This document shows positions 15,067 to 24,631 of a DNA stretch of 64,000 nucleotides, piece by piece. Made by a program: the position numbers and the translations under genes. Positions within the stretch are counted from its first letter, which is position 1. The number at the start of each line of letters is the position of its first letter. The notes below the pieces were generated by a model. That model was not told the DNA's origin and ran no database searches. It saw only the letters and a list, made by a program, of their open reading frames with translations. The DNA is from JAGOGN01 sp036652735 (GTDB lineage: Bacteria > Bacillota > Clostridia > Lachnospirales > Lachnospiraceae), in assembly GCA_036652735.1 (NCBI GenBank), contig JAVVVI010000005.1, positions 11,746 through 75,745 on the forward strand, given 5' to 3'.

Positions 15067-16824
15067 CTATAATACTCTCTTGAATTTTTTTTCCATTTCT
15101 TTTTTTGTGATTTCTACAATAGTTGGTCGGCCATGTGGACAGTGATATGGATTCTCTAATTCTAACAGTTCCGTTAAAATGGACTCTATTTCCGGTCTGC
15201 TAAGCGTTTGATTTCCTTTAACTGCGGCCTTGCAAGACATCATGGCTGCTTTTTCTAAAATAATCTGTGGGGTTTTGCCCATTCCACTATCCAAAAGAGA
15301 ATCTAAAAGTTCAATCAACAAGTCCTCTCCTCCAATGGAAAGCATATTATATGGAACTGCTGTAACAGAATATTCTTTTCCTCCAAATGATTCAATTTGG
15401 AAGCCAAGCGCAGACAATTCTTTTTCAAACTGTTTGAAACAAGAAACTTCTTCATTGGACAGACTGACTATAATTGGCGGGCACAGTGCCTGGGAACTCA
15501 TTGTCCCATTTAACAATCGTTTCATGGTTTGTTCATACAGGATTCGTTCATGTGCTGCATGCTGATCGATAATGTATAGGCTGTCGTTATATTCCACTAA
15601 CCAGTAGGTCTGAAACACCTGCCCTATAATTGTTGTCTTTATCTTTGCTTTTGGGGATAAAAAAGGGGCCTGAAACAGGTTTTGTTCTTCATACTTTTCC
15701 TCATAAGGCGAGGTTTCCCGCACTGCTTTTTTTACAGCCTCCATTCTTTTTTTCTCAAAAGGTTCCGGTTGTACCTTGGGTAAGATTGCTGGCTTTATAA
15801 ATTGAGTTGCTTCTACTGGGGATTTGGCAATTAATTCCCCGGAATTTAATGTCGCTCGAATCCCTTCTCTTATTTGATTCACAACGGTTTCTTCCTGTGA
15901 AAAGCGAAGTTCCATCTTTGTTGGATGAACATTTACATCTACAAGCTCCGAATTCATTTGAAGATGAATCACCACAAATGGAAATTTATGCTGCATCATA
16001 TAGCTTTGATACCCTTCTTCCACTGCCTGTGAGAGTAAATTGCTTTTCACATAACGTCCATTTACAAAAAAATTCTCATAATTGCGATTTCCTCTGGAAA
16101 TAATTGGCTTTCCAATAAAACCGGTGGCGCCAAATAGTTCACTCTGTATCTGTAATGGAAGAATATCAGATACAAAGCTGCGGCCAAATACCTGATAGAT
16201 TAAATCTTTTAGATGGTCATTGCCCGGTGTTTGAAGTTTTACCTGGCCATTTATAATTAATTTCATGGATACTTCCGGATGTGACAATGCAATATGCTCC
16301 ATAAGGGAACTAATATAGCCCCCTTCTGTCTGTGGTGTCTTTAAAAATTTTCTCCTTGCCGGAGTATTAAAGAATAAATTTCTTACCACAAACGTAGTTC
16401 CTTCCGGTGCTCCAATTTCTTCTAATTCCACTTCTTTTCCACCTTCGATTACATACCTGGAACCGGTAATGGAAAGTGGTGTCTTGGTAATGACTTCCAT
16501 CTGGCTTACGGCTGCAATACTGGAAAGTGCTTCACCCCGAAATCCCAAAGACAGCACCGTCTGTAAATCTTCTGCCGAAGAAATTTTACTGGTTGCATGA
16601 CGTAAAAATGCCGCCTGTATTTGTTCTTTTTCTATTCCACATCCATTATCCGTTACACGAATCAGGGCCGTTCCCCCTTCTCGAATCTCTACTGTAAGAA
16701 CCGTAGCCTTTGCATCGATTGCATTTTCTACAAGCTCTTTCACTACGCTGCAAGGTCGTTCCACTACTTCACCGGCTGCTATTTTATCAATGGTCTGTTG
16801 ATCCAATACTTGTATATTTGCCAT
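15067..16824 (-). CDS. mutL: MutL, DNA mismatch repair protein
   Basis: A 585-residue GHKL ATPase that couples mismatch recognition by MutS to strand removal. N-terminal ATPase motifs include VVKELVENAIDA (about 27-38), TDNGCGI and GFRGEALSSI. The C-terminal domain carries DQHAAHERILYE, matching the DQHA(X)2E(X)4E endonuclease motif, so this MutL should nick DNA itself, as expected for bacteria lacking MutH. A GRPTIVEI segment near the C-terminus also fits. It lies 1 bp from the end of mutS. Confidence 0.97.
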   Translation of the reverse strand: MANIQVLDQQTIDKIAAGEVVERPCSVVKELVENAIDAKATVLTVEIREGGTALIRVTDNGCGIEKEQIQAAFLRHATSKISSAEDLQTVLSLGFRGEALSSIAAVSQMEVITKTPLSITGSRYVIEGGKEVELEEIGAPEGTTFVVRNLFFNTPARRKFLKTPQTEGGYISSLMEHIALSHPEVSMKLIINGQVKLQTPGNDHLKDLIYQVFGRSFVSDILPLQIQSELFGATGFIGKPIISRGNRNYENFFVNGRYVKSNLLSQAVEEGYQSYMMQHKFPFVVIHLQMNSELVDVNVHPTKMELRFSQEETVVNQIREGIRATLNSGELIAKSPVEATQFIKPAILPKVQPEPFEKKRMEAVKKAVRETSPYEEKYEEQNLFQAPFLSPKAKIKTTIIGQVFQTYWLVEYNDSLYIIDQHAAHERILYEQTMKRLLNGTMSSQALCPPIIVSLSNEEVSCFKQFEKELSALGFQIESFGGKEYSVTAVPYNMLSIGGEDLLIELLDSLLDSGMGKTPQIILEKAAMMSCKAAVKGNQTLSRPEIESILTELLELENPYHCPHGRPTIVEITKKEMEKKFKRVL

Positions 16825-16825
16825 T

Positions 16826-19480
16826 TTACCACCTATTCTTTACAGTAGTCTGTAACTGATACAATTTATTTAATGCTTCCATTGGCGTCATATTGCTTAA
16901 ATCAAGTGTCTCTAATTCTTTTAAGATATCATTATCCTTCTTTGTATCAAAAAAAGACAATTGAGCCAAATCAACCTCATCAAGGGGTTGTACTTTTTTG
17001 CTTTTTCTGGTATTTTCCGGAAGGGCTGCTGAAATATTACGTGCCTGTGCCGTTAAATCATTTAAACTCAATTCTTCTACAAGTTCCTTTGCACGGGAAA
17101 TCACACGATCCGGAACACCTGCAAGTTTTGCAACCTGAATACCATAACTTTTATCGGCTCCACCGGGAACTATTTTTCGTAAAAAAACAATGGTATCTCC
17201 TTTTTCACGTACTGCTATGCAATAGTTATTCACATTATCAAGCTTGCCTTCCAGTTCCGTCAACTCATGGTAATGGGTAGCAAACAAGGTTTTTGCACCT
17301 AAGAGTTTCGGGTTACTGATATATTCCACAACCGCCCAGGCAATGCTTAGTCCGTCATAGGTACTGGTTCCTCTTCCTATTTCATCCAGAATCAATAAAC
17401 TGTTCTTTGTGGCATTTCTTAATATATTCGCAACTTCTGTCATTTCCACCATAAAGGTACTTTGACCGGAAGCCAGATCATCCGATGCACCGACTCTTGT
17501 GAAAATTCGGTCTACAATTCCAATTTCTGCTTTTTCGGCGGGTATAAAACATCCCATTTGTGCCATTAACACAATTAACGCAGTTTGCCTCATATAGGTT
17601 GATTTTCCTGCCATATTTGGTCCGGTAATAATTGAAATTCGTTTTTTTTCGTTATCCAGATACGTATCATTGGCAATGAACATTTGATTTGCAATCATTT
17701 TCTCTACCACCGGATGACGTCCCTCTTTAATATTTATAATTCCATTTTCGTTAATGGAAGGACGAACATAATTATTGCGTTCCGATACATAAGCAAGACA
17801 GGAAAACACATCCAATTGTGCAATTGCTTTTGCCGTATGATGAATTCGTACCACTTGTTCTGCCACTTCATTTCTTACCTTACAGAACAAGTCATACTCT
17901 AAGCTGACTAATTTATCCTCTGCTCCAAGTATGGTTTCTTCCAGCTTTTTTAATTCCGGTGTAATATAACGCTCGGCATTGGCAAGGGTTTGTTTTCTGG
18001 TATAGTAGTCCGGAACCTCTCCTTTATAGGCATTGGTGATTTCAAGATAATATCCAAATACACGATTGTATTTTATCTTCAAATTCTTAATTCCTGTTTT
18101 CCTGCGTTCCTCTTCTTCTAATTGTGCAAGCCAGTTTTTCCCTTCTGTCTTCGCGCTGCGCAGCTGATCTACTTCTTCTTCATATCCATTTTTTAAAATA
18201 CCTCCTTCTCGTAAGGAAATCGGTGGTTCCTCTATAATGGACCGGTCAATTAAAGTAAACAGATCTTTCAGTGGATCCATCTGCTCCTGAATCTCAGCAA
18301 GAAGTGGCACCTTTAACTCTTCCAAAAGAGTCTTTAGAAATGGAATCATTCCAATGGAATTTTTAAATGCAATTAAGTCTCTTGGATTTGCCGTCTCATA
18401 AGTAATCTTGCTAATCAATCGTTCCAGATCATAAATGGGATTTAAGTATTCTCTTACTTCATCTCTTGTAATTAAATGCTCATTGAAACAGCCAATTGCA
18501 TCCTGGCGTTTTAGAATCTCACTGCGTTCAATCAAGGGCTGTTCCACATAGGAACGCAGCAGTCTTGCTCCCATTGCCGTTTTTGTCTTATCCAGAACAC
18601 CAAGCAAAGAACCTGATTTGTTTTTTTCTCTTAGGGTTTCTACCAATTCCAGGTTTCTTCTGGAAGAACCATCAATTACCATATATTTTCCAATGGAATA
18701 GGGGGTCAATGCTGTAATATGAGAGAGACTGGTTTTCTGCGTCTCATACAGATATTTCAAAAGAGAGCCTGCCGCAATCATACCACTTTCATAGTCCTCT
18801 AACCCAAGGCCATTTAAGTGTGCCAGTCCAAAATGCTGTTTCAGTGTCTGTTCTGCCACGGCATCATCAAAATACCATAAATCAAGCGCATAAATTGCAA
18901 TTTTAAGTCTGTTTTTTAAATCGTCAAAATTAAGTCCGCACATGAAAAATGCTTCATTGCATACAATTTCCGAGGGTGCAAACATCATAATTTCATCTAA
19001 GAGCTTCTGTTGATCGCTTAATTCCGTTGTAAAAAAATCTCCTGTGGATACATCTGCCACCGACAATCCAAAGCTCTCTTCCATATATACAATACACATA
19101 ATGTAGTTGTTTTTGCTTTCATCCAATGCCTGCATGCAAAGATTTGTTCCGGGTGTAACCACCCTTACCACTTCTCGTTTAACCAAGCCTTTTGCCTGCT
19201 TTGGATCTTCCACCTGTTCACAAATTGCAACCTTATATCCTTTTGAAACCAGTTTATTTAAATAACCTTCCACTGCATGAAATGGTACTCCACACATGGG
19301 AGCCCGTTCTTTTTGACCGCAGTTTTTTCCGGTTAATGTAATTTCCAGTTCTTTTGATGCTGTAATTGCATCTTCAAAGAACATCTCATAAAAATCACCC
19401 AGACGATAAAACAAAATACAATCGCTGTATTCTTTTTTCGTTTCTAAATATTTTTGCATCATTGGTGTTAATTCTTCCAC
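16826..19480 (-). CDS. mutS: MutS, DNA mismatch recognition ATPase
   Basis: A protein of 884 residues that binds mismatches as a clamp. The mismatch-reading motif is in RLGDFYEMFFEDA near the N-terminus (Phe-X-Glu type, FYE). The Walker A motif GPNMAGKST and the LDEIGRGTSTYDG Walker B/signature lie in the C-terminal ATPase. I choose the GTG at 19480: it gives the usual MutS beginning (EELTPMMQKYLETK), and AAAGGA sits 8 nt upstream. A longer reading would run into the preceding FAD gene and has an unrelated Cys/Trp-rich leader. It is followed directly by mutL. Confidence 0.95.
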   Translation of the reverse strand: MEELTPMMQKYLETKKEYSDCILFYRLGDFYEMFFEDAITASKELEITLTGKNCGQKERAPMCGVPFHAVEGYLNKLVSKGYKVAICEQVEDPKQAKGLVKREVVRVVTPGTNLCMQALDESKNNYIMCIVYMEESFGLSVADVSTGDFFTTELSDQQKLLDEIMMFAPSEIVCNEAFFMCGLNFDDLKNRLKIAIYALDLWYFDDAVAEQTLKQHFGLAHLNGLGLEDYESGMIAAGSLLKYLYETQKTSLSHITALTPYSIGKYMVIDGSSRRNLELVETLREKNKSGSLLGVLDKTKTAMGARLLRSYVEQPLIERSEILKRQDAIGCFNEHLITRDEVREYLNPIYDLERLISKITYETANPRDLIAFKNSIGMIPFLKTLLEELKVPLLAEIQEQMDPLKDLFTLIDRSIIEEPPISLREGGILKNGYEEEVDQLRSAKTEGKNWLAQLEEEERRKTGIKNLKIKYNRVFGYYLEITNAYKGEVPDYYTRKQTLANAERYITPELKKLEETILGAEDKLVSLEYDLFCKVRNEVAEQVVRIHHTAKAIAQLDVFSCLAYVSERNNYVRPSINENGIINIKEGRHPVVEKMIANQMFIANDTYLDNEKKRISIITGPNMAGKSTYMRQTALIVLMAQMGCFIPAEKAEIGIVDRIFTRVGASDDLASGQSTFMVEMTEVANILRNATKNSLLILDEIGRGTSTYDGLSIAWAVVEYISNPKLLGAKTLFATHYHELTELEGKLDNVNNYCIAVREKGDTIVFLRKIVPGGADKSYGIQVAKLAGVPDRVISRAKELVEELSLNDLTAQARNISAALPENTRKSKKVQPLDEVDLAQLSFFDTKKDNDILKELETLDLSNMTPMEALNKLYQLQTTVKNRW

Positions 19481-19494
19481 ACTTTTCCCATCCT

Positions 19495-21090
19495 TTACTT
19501 TGAAGCATAAGTCCTTATAATGACCTCCGCAACCTTTAAACCATCCATTGCTGCAGACATAATTCCACCTGCATATCCGGCACCTTCCCCACAAGGATAC
19601 AGACCTTTTACATTGCTTTCCAATTCTTCATTGCGTACCATGCGAACAGGTGAAGATGTCCTGCTTTCAATTCCCGATAAAATACAGTCTTTTTGATCAA
19701 ATCCTTTTATCTTTTTTGCAAACAGATGCATTCCTTCACAAAAACCCTCATTCCATTCCTTTGGCAGCAGTGCTCTAAGATTGGCAAATGTGGTATCACC
19801 TTTTGCTTTTGAAGAAAAGCTTCCATACGCGGTGCTTTTAATATTTGCTTCAAAATCACCAAACAGTTGTTGTGGTATCCGTCCCTTTCCAAGTGAAAAT
19901 GCCATTTCTTCTAATTTCTGCTGAAAATGCATCCCACCCAATGGACCTTTATCCGGATAATCCTCAGGGGTAACCGATAGAATAATTGCACTGTTTGCAT
20001 TTCCGGATTCTCTTTTACTATAACTCATTCCATTTATTGCAAGCTTTCCCTGCTCTGAAGATGCATTCACAATAAATCCACCCGGACACATACAAAAAGA
20101 ATAAAGTCCCCTTTTACAGGATAAGGCAGCCGTAAGTTTATAATCCGCTGCACCTAATTCTTCCAGAAACTCCTGCCCATATTGAATCTTATTAATCATG
20201 CTCTGCGGATGTTCCACTCGAAAGCCCACCGCAAAGGATTTTGCCTCCAGTTCAATACCGGTTTTCTGCAATTCACAAAAGGTATCTCTTGCACTATGAC
20301 CAATTGCCAGTATGACACAATCCGCTGCTATTCTTTGCTTTTGTGTACCCTTTTCCAAGATGAGTGCTTCCAGGTGATTTTCGTTTACCACAAACCCGGT
20401 AACTTTTGTATTAAATTGTACGCTTCCGCCAAGACGTATAATTTCCTTGCGCATATTCTGTACGATTGAAATCAATACATCCGTACCAATATGAGGCTTA
20501 TTCACATACGTAATCTCTTTGGGTGCACCCATCTGGACAAAAAGATCCAATACTTTTTTATTTCTACCAAAGGAATCTTTCACTAAGGTATTTAATTTTC
20601 CATCGGAAAAGGTTCCTGCACCACCTTCACCAAATTGAACATTGGACTCTTGGTTTAATCTTCCTGTCTCCCAAAAATTCTGTACCTGTTGTGCCCGCTC
20701 TAAAACAGGTTCCCCTCTCTCAATAACAATGGGACAATACCCCTGTTGTGCAAGTAAAAGGGCACAGAATAATCCGGCTGGCCCACTGCCAACAATAACC
20801 GGCGGAGTGGTTAAGATTCCCGTCCCTTTTGGAGGAATTTGATAGTTCACCTCCTGACAAAGTTCCACTTTGGCTGAATGGATTCTTTTTATTACTTTTG
20901 CTTCCTGCTCTACGCCAACCTGAACCGTATACACCCATTGAAGTTCGTTTTTCTTTCTTGCGTCAATGGATTTTTTCTTTATAACATATGTAAACTTCTC
21001 TGCTTCTTTTAAGTGCAGCAGCTTGCGTATTTTTTCTTCTAATTCTTCTTGTCCATGTAATGGCAATCGAAGTTCTGTTATTCTTAACAT
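19495..21090 (-). CDS. FAD-dependent oxidoreductase (COG2509-like)
   Basis: A 531-residue flavoprotein. After an N-terminal extension of about 90 residues comes the FAD-binding motif VGSGPAGLFCALLLAQ. NVQFGEGGAGTFSDGKLNT, characteristic of this uncharacterised dehydrogenase group, follows. Near the C-terminus YPCGEGAGYAGGIMSAAMDG closes the FAD site. The reaction is unknown. The start is the ATG at 21090 with GAGGTGGG just upstream; longer readings merely re-read the end of the upstream gene. It overlaps that gene by 7 bp, and mutS starts 14 bp downstream, so all belong to one transcript. Confidence 0.85.
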   Translation of the reverse strand: MLRITELRLPLHGQEELEEKIRKLLHLKEAEKFTYVIKKKSIDARKKNELQWVYTVQVGVEQEAKVIKRIHSAKVELCQEVNYQIPPKGTGILTTPPVIVGSGPAGLFCALLLAQQGYCPIVIERGEPVLERAQQVQNFWETGRLNQESNVQFGEGGAGTFSDGKLNTLVKDSFGRNKKVLDLFVQMGAPKEITYVNKPHIGTDVLISIVQNMRKEIIRLGGSVQFNTKVTGFVVNENHLEALILEKGTQKQRIAADCVILAIGHSARDTFCELQKTGIELEAKSFAVGFRVEHPQSMINKIQYGQEFLEELGAADYKLTAALSCKRGLYSFCMCPGGFIVNASSEQGKLAINGMSYSKRESGNANSAIILSVTPEDYPDKGPLGGMHFQQKLEEMAFSLGKGRIPQQLFGDFEANIKSTAYGSFSSKAKGDTTFANLRALLPKEWNEGFCEGMHLFAKKIKGFDQKDCILSGIESRTSSPVRMVRNEELESNVKGLYPCGEGAGYAGGIMSAAMDGLKVAEVIIRTYASK

Positions 21091-22370
21091 TTTCCCACCT
21101 CTGCGGCATGTTTTCCTGCAACATATCCGGAAGACCAAGCCCATTGTAAATTGTATCCCCCACATTTTCCATCAATGTCTATAAGCTCTCCGGCAAAAAA
21201 TACATGGTCTGCATAGTTTGACATTAACGTCTGATTATTAATCTCAGCTGTGGAGATTCCACCTGCACATACCTGTGCATCCTGATAATCCTTTGTCCCC
21301 ACAATGTCAACCGTAAATTCCTTCATCATTGTTACTAACTTTATACACAGCTTTAAGGATAATTCGCTGCTTTTCAGATTTGGATTCACCGTACTTCTTT
21401 TTAACAGTACCGGAATTAATTTTTTTGAAAATAATCCAATTAAGGCTTCTCCAACCGTTTTATTCTGTGCACTTTGAAAGGACTGCATTAAATAGTCCTG
21501 TAGATGCAGTGCGTCCATTTGCGGCATAAAATCAATGACTGCCTGAACCTTTCGTCCATCCTTGCAGGCCTTTCCTGCATACCTGCTTAATTGGAACACT
21601 ACGATGCCTGAAATTCCATAATCGGTTAATTGCAATTCACCGGATTCTTCTCCGATTTTCACACCATCAATATACAATTTCAGTGTTATTTCTGCACGAA
21701 TTCCTGCAAGATTCTTAAAAAAAGATTGATTCGACTTCAACTGAACCAACGCCGGTACAATATCTATAAAATGATGTCCTAATTCTTCTATATATGGATT
21801 GGCACTTCCATCACAACCGGTATTGCGTCCCGCATATAATCCGGTTGCAAAAATAAGACTCTTCCCGGATAACTCCACTACACTACCGATTTCATCCTTC
21901 TGATCCTCCGAAAGCGATTGTGCAAGAACCGTGTATCCTTCCCGGCAGCGATTGATTTTAGTAAGGGACGTATTACATAAAACAGCTACCTTTAATCTGC
22001 GAAGTTCCATCTCCAATACTTCTAATATGGCGGTTGCCTGTTCACAATTGGGATATACATATCCATTTTTTATTTTGGGATAAATACCCAGTTCCCGGAA
22101 AAAATTAAGGGTATCCTTTTCATTAAATTGGGAAAAGATTGGCAATACAAAGGCAGGGTCATTACCTCTGTAATTGGAAATTCCCTGCTCAAGATTAGTA
22201 TAATTGCATTTTCCGTTTCCGGTTGATAAAATCTTTTTTCCGATTCGATTCAGATGGTCAATAACCACCACTTTCGCACCCTGTCTGGACGCAGTAATTG
22301 CAGCCATTAATCCGGAAGCTCCACCACCGACTACAATCACATCATATTTTTTAATGCTTACCTGTTTCAT
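21084..22370 (-). CDS. NAD(P)/FAD-dependent oxidoreductase (HI0933/YhiN-like)
   Basis: A 428-residue flavoprotein of the family annotated as aminoacetone oxidase-like or BaiN-like. The dinucleotide motif VVGGGASGLMAAITA lies near residue 15, then LSTGNGKCNYTN, and CGGYNLQWAWSSGYVAG at the C-terminus. The substrate cannot be told from sequence. The ATG at 22370 is preferred over a TTG at 22415 because the FAD strand then begins at the usual distance. The Shine-Dalgarno is weak, and a 9-bp inverted repeat lies just upstream. Confidence 0.82.
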   Translation of the reverse strand: MKQVSIKKYDVIVVGGGASGLMAAITASRQGAKVVVIDHLNRIGKKILSTGNGKCNYTNLEQGISNYRGNDPAFVLPIFSQFNEKDTLNFFRELGIYPKIKNGYVYPNCEQATAILEVLEMELRRLKVAVLCNTSLTKINRCREGYTVLAQSLSEDQKDEIGSVVELSGKSLIFATGLYAGRNTGCDGSANPYIEELGHHFIDIVPALVQLKSNQSFFKNLAGIRAEITLKLYIDGVKIGEESGELQLTDYGISGIVVFQLSRYAGKACKDGRKVQAVIDFMPQMDALHLQDYLMQSFQSAQNKTVGEALIGLFSKKLIPVLLKRSTVNPNLKSSELSLKLCIKLVTMMKEFTVDIVGTKDYQDAQVCAGGISTAEINNQTLMSNYADHVFFAGELIDIDGKCGGYNLQWAWSSGYVAGKHAAEVGKC

Positions 22371-22379
22371 CTTAATCAC

Positions 22380-22403
22380 CCAGCTAATTGTATCATTAGC
22401 TGG
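22380..22403. repeat. Inverted repeat across a gene junction
   Basis: A perfect 9-bp inverted repeat (CCAGCTAAT and ATTAGCTGG) with a 6-nt loop covers the stop codon of the BofC-like gene and ends about 10 nt before the next ATG. There is no T-run, so it is not a normal terminator. Confidence 0.6.
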
Positions 22404-22854
22404 AATAGTTTTCAAGGAAATTGTATAGCTCGTCCAAAGTATAAATAGGTTTTCCCAATAAAATATCCTGTTTTATATTGGAAGGCAGTCCCTGAAAATA
22501 GATATCTGTAGTTTCATATAAAGTAATGCCGTCACCATAATATACAATTACATAATCGTCCACCATTTTCAAATAGAACATGGGTGGTACCTCACTTGTT
22601 GATTCTGTGGGAATCGTTTCCTGTATATGTTCTCTCTGTGCAAAGGGTTCTTTTTGCACTTTTTCTTGTGGCACTTGTGCCGGCTCCACCTTTTTGGTGA
22701 TTTGTTTTTCTTCTTTTATATGAATCTCCTTTTGTGGATAATCATTGGGTTTCACTTGATTTCGAATATAAGACAGACTAAAAAAATAAGCTGCTGCGCC
22801 AAGAATAATCAGCCATAAAATAAGAACCAGGCGATACCTATGTGTTTTTTTCAT
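22396..22854 (-). CDS. Membrane-anchored BofC-like protein
   Basis: A 152-residue protein with a basic N-terminus and one membrane helix (about 9-28). A low-complexity Glu/Lys/Gln/Pro linker (about 35-90) follows, then a compact C-terminal domain with YLKMVDDYVIVYY, a GLPSNIKQDILLGK segment and a terminal YNFLENYSS. This C-terminal pattern resembles the C-terminal domain of bypass-of-forespore C (BofC), a regulator of sigma-K activation in Bacillus. GGAGG is 6 nt before the chosen ATG; another ATG two codons upstream would touch the ribosome site. A sigma-G-like promoter precedes it. Confidence 0.6.
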   Translation of the reverse strand: MKKTHRYRLVLILWLIILGAAAYFFSLSYIRNQVKPNDYPQKEIHIKEEKQITKKVEPAQVPQEKVQKEPFAQREHIQETIPTESTSEVPPMFYLKMVDDYVIVYYGDGITLYETTDIYFQGLPSNIKQDILLGKPIYTLDELYNFLENYSS

Positions 22855-22893
22855 AATCATCCTCCAAACTTACAATGATTTGAATCTCACATC

Positions 22894-22924
22894 TAGTATT
22901 CACATGGTTCTCATCTTTTATTCA
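22894..22924 (-). promoter_or_regulatory. Candidate forespore (sigma-G/F-type) promoter
   Basis: On the minus strand TGAATA (22924-22919) and AATACTA (22900-22894) are 18 bp apart. The forespore pattern known from Bacillus is roughly TGNATA-N18-CATACTA, so only the first base of the -10 differs. It lies about 40 bp upstream of the BofC-like start codon. Confidence 0.45.
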
Positions 22925-22938
22925 TTTCATACTATAAC

Positions 22939-24600
22939 TTATCGTCTTGGCAGTAAATGTAGTTTCATAAAAATCTGAACAAGGGTTCTTCCTTTTGGAA
23001 AGGTGGCTATTTCACTTGCCGAAAGTCCACGAAACAATAAGAGCAATATACCATACAGAACTGCTCCTACAAAAATAGCTGCTATGGTTGCTATACTATT
23101 GATTGAAAGTAATAGCATAACTCCTTTATAGAGAAAATAAACAGCCACACCCATAATTGCGGAACAGATTCCGGGAATTATAAATGTTCTTCGTATTTCC
23201 TGTCGGTAATGCAGATAGCGGCGAATCGACCTTCCATTCAAAATGCACATAAGTGCCGGATATACCACCGTAGCAATCACCACTGCATAAATATTAAGCT
23301 TAAATCCAAATAGCAGAATAAGAAGGACCAAAATATGTAGAATCAATGCAATGATTGCATTTTTTACCGGTTCCTGTAATCGATTGATTCCCTGCAATAT
23401 TCCATTCGTTAAGGTAGACAAGGAATAGAATATAATCGCCACTGCACCAAGGCGCATTTGATTTGCTGCAAGCATGGATGCATCTCCAAATAAAAGCTGT
23501 AAAATTGGTGATGCCAGTACTCCCATTCCTACTGCACAAGGGAAGGCAATTACCATAACAAATCGAATTGCTTTATTGGTTTTAACACGTACTTCACGCA
23601 GATCCCGTCTTGTAAACGCACCTGTCAGACTAGGTACCGCAGATGCTGCCATGGCGGATGCAATTGCAATTGGTACATTAATCAAGACTTTATATTTACC
23701 GGTAAACACACCCCACCAGATATCAACATTATATTGGCTGTAATTCTGCATTGCCGCAATATTTTTAAAGATTCCCTGATCCACAATCGAACTAATATTA
23801 TAAATAGTGGTGCTTAATAGTACCGGAACAATGGTAAGCACAAGGACTTTTAAAATGCTTCCATAGTCCATAACTCCCTTTTCCCGTTCTCTTTTCATCT
23901 TTTTACGAAATCCCGGGCGGAAAATTGCAAAAACAAAGATTACAAATAATAATCCTGCAATGGCACCCATTGTGGTTCCAAAGGTTCCTCCTGCCGCACC
24001 AAATGCAGCACTATACTCTCTTGTATTCCCAAGGACACCCCCGACTTTGGTCCCATATTGAAATAAAAAATATGCGGCCAGTACACTGATAAAGGCATTG
24101 ACAAGCTGCTCTATAATTTGAGAAATTGCAGTTGGCATCATCGTCCCCATACCCTGGAAAAATCCTCGTAAAACACCCAGCACAGAAAATATTACTAGTG
24201 TTGGTGCAAGTACCCGCAGTGCATAGATACTAAGCGGTGTTCGCAGCAACGTATCCGTAAGAAATCCTGCACCAAACCACACAATCAGACAAGCAATAAA
24301 GCCGGTGGAAAGTGCGAATAGCAACGAACATTTTACAACTCGATATACCGTTTTTATTTCATTTTTGGCGGCATGGGCAGACACAATCTTTGAAACTGCC
24401 AATGGAATACTGTAAGATGAAATTAACAGCATTAAATTGTACACCTCAAACGCTGCACCATAATAATTATTTCCTAAATCTCCTATAATTGCCGTCATAG
24501 GCATGCGGTAAACCAGACCTATGATTCTGGATACAATCGAAGCAATTGCTAATATACTTCCCTGTACCAAAAAGTTTGATGTATTTCCTTTTTTTTCCAT
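22939..24600 (-). CDS. SpoVB/MurJ-type lipid flippase (polysaccharide biosynthesis protein)
   Basis: A 553-residue protein with about 14 membrane helices of the MOP superfamily. The N-terminal QGSILAIASIVSRIIGLVYR stretch followed by YYGAAFEVYNLMLL is characteristic of the SpoVB/YtgP group, which moves lipid-linked cell-wall precursors across the membrane. Whether it serves vegetative wall (YtgP/MurJ) or spore cortex (SpoVB) synthesis cannot be told. I choose the ATG at 24600, with GGAAAGAG upstream; a longer reading adds 22 residues that overlap the end of the DUF3048 gene. Confidence 0.88.
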   Translation of the reverse strand: MEKKGNTSNFLVQGSILAIASIVSRIIGLVYRMPMTAIIGDLGNNYYGAAFEVYNLMLLISSYSIPLAVSKIVSAHAAKNEIKTVYRVVKCSLLFALSTGFIACLIVWFGAGFLTDTLLRTPLSIYALRVLAPTLVIFSVLGVLRGFFQGMGTMMPTAISQIIEQLVNAFISVLAAYFLFQYGTKVGGVLGNTREYSAAFGAAGGTFGTTMGAIAGLLFVIFVFAIFRPGFRKKMKREREKGVMDYGSILKVLVLTIVPVLLSTTIYNISSIVDQGIFKNIAAMQNYSQYNVDIWWGVFTGKYKVLINVPIAIASAMAASAVPSLTGAFTRRDLREVRVKTNKAIRFVMVIAFPCAVGMGVLASPILQLLFGDASMLAANQMRLGAVAIIFYSLSTLTNGILQGINRLQEPVKNAIIALILHILVLLILLFGFKLNIYAVVIATVVYPALMCILNGRSIRRYLHYRQEIRRTFIIPGICSAIMGVAVYFLYKGVMLLLSINSIATIAAIFVGAVLYGILLLLFRGLSASEIATFPKGRTLVQIFMKLHLLPRR

Positions 24601-24631
24601 AAAAACTCTTTCCATTGTTATTTTTCTTAAC

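Noticed and set aside
19481..19594. A longer MutS with 38 extra N-terminal residues
   Set aside because: The extra part overlaps the end of the FAD oxidoreductase, is Cys/Trp-rich, and the GTG at 19480 has a good ribosome site and the family's usual N-terminus.
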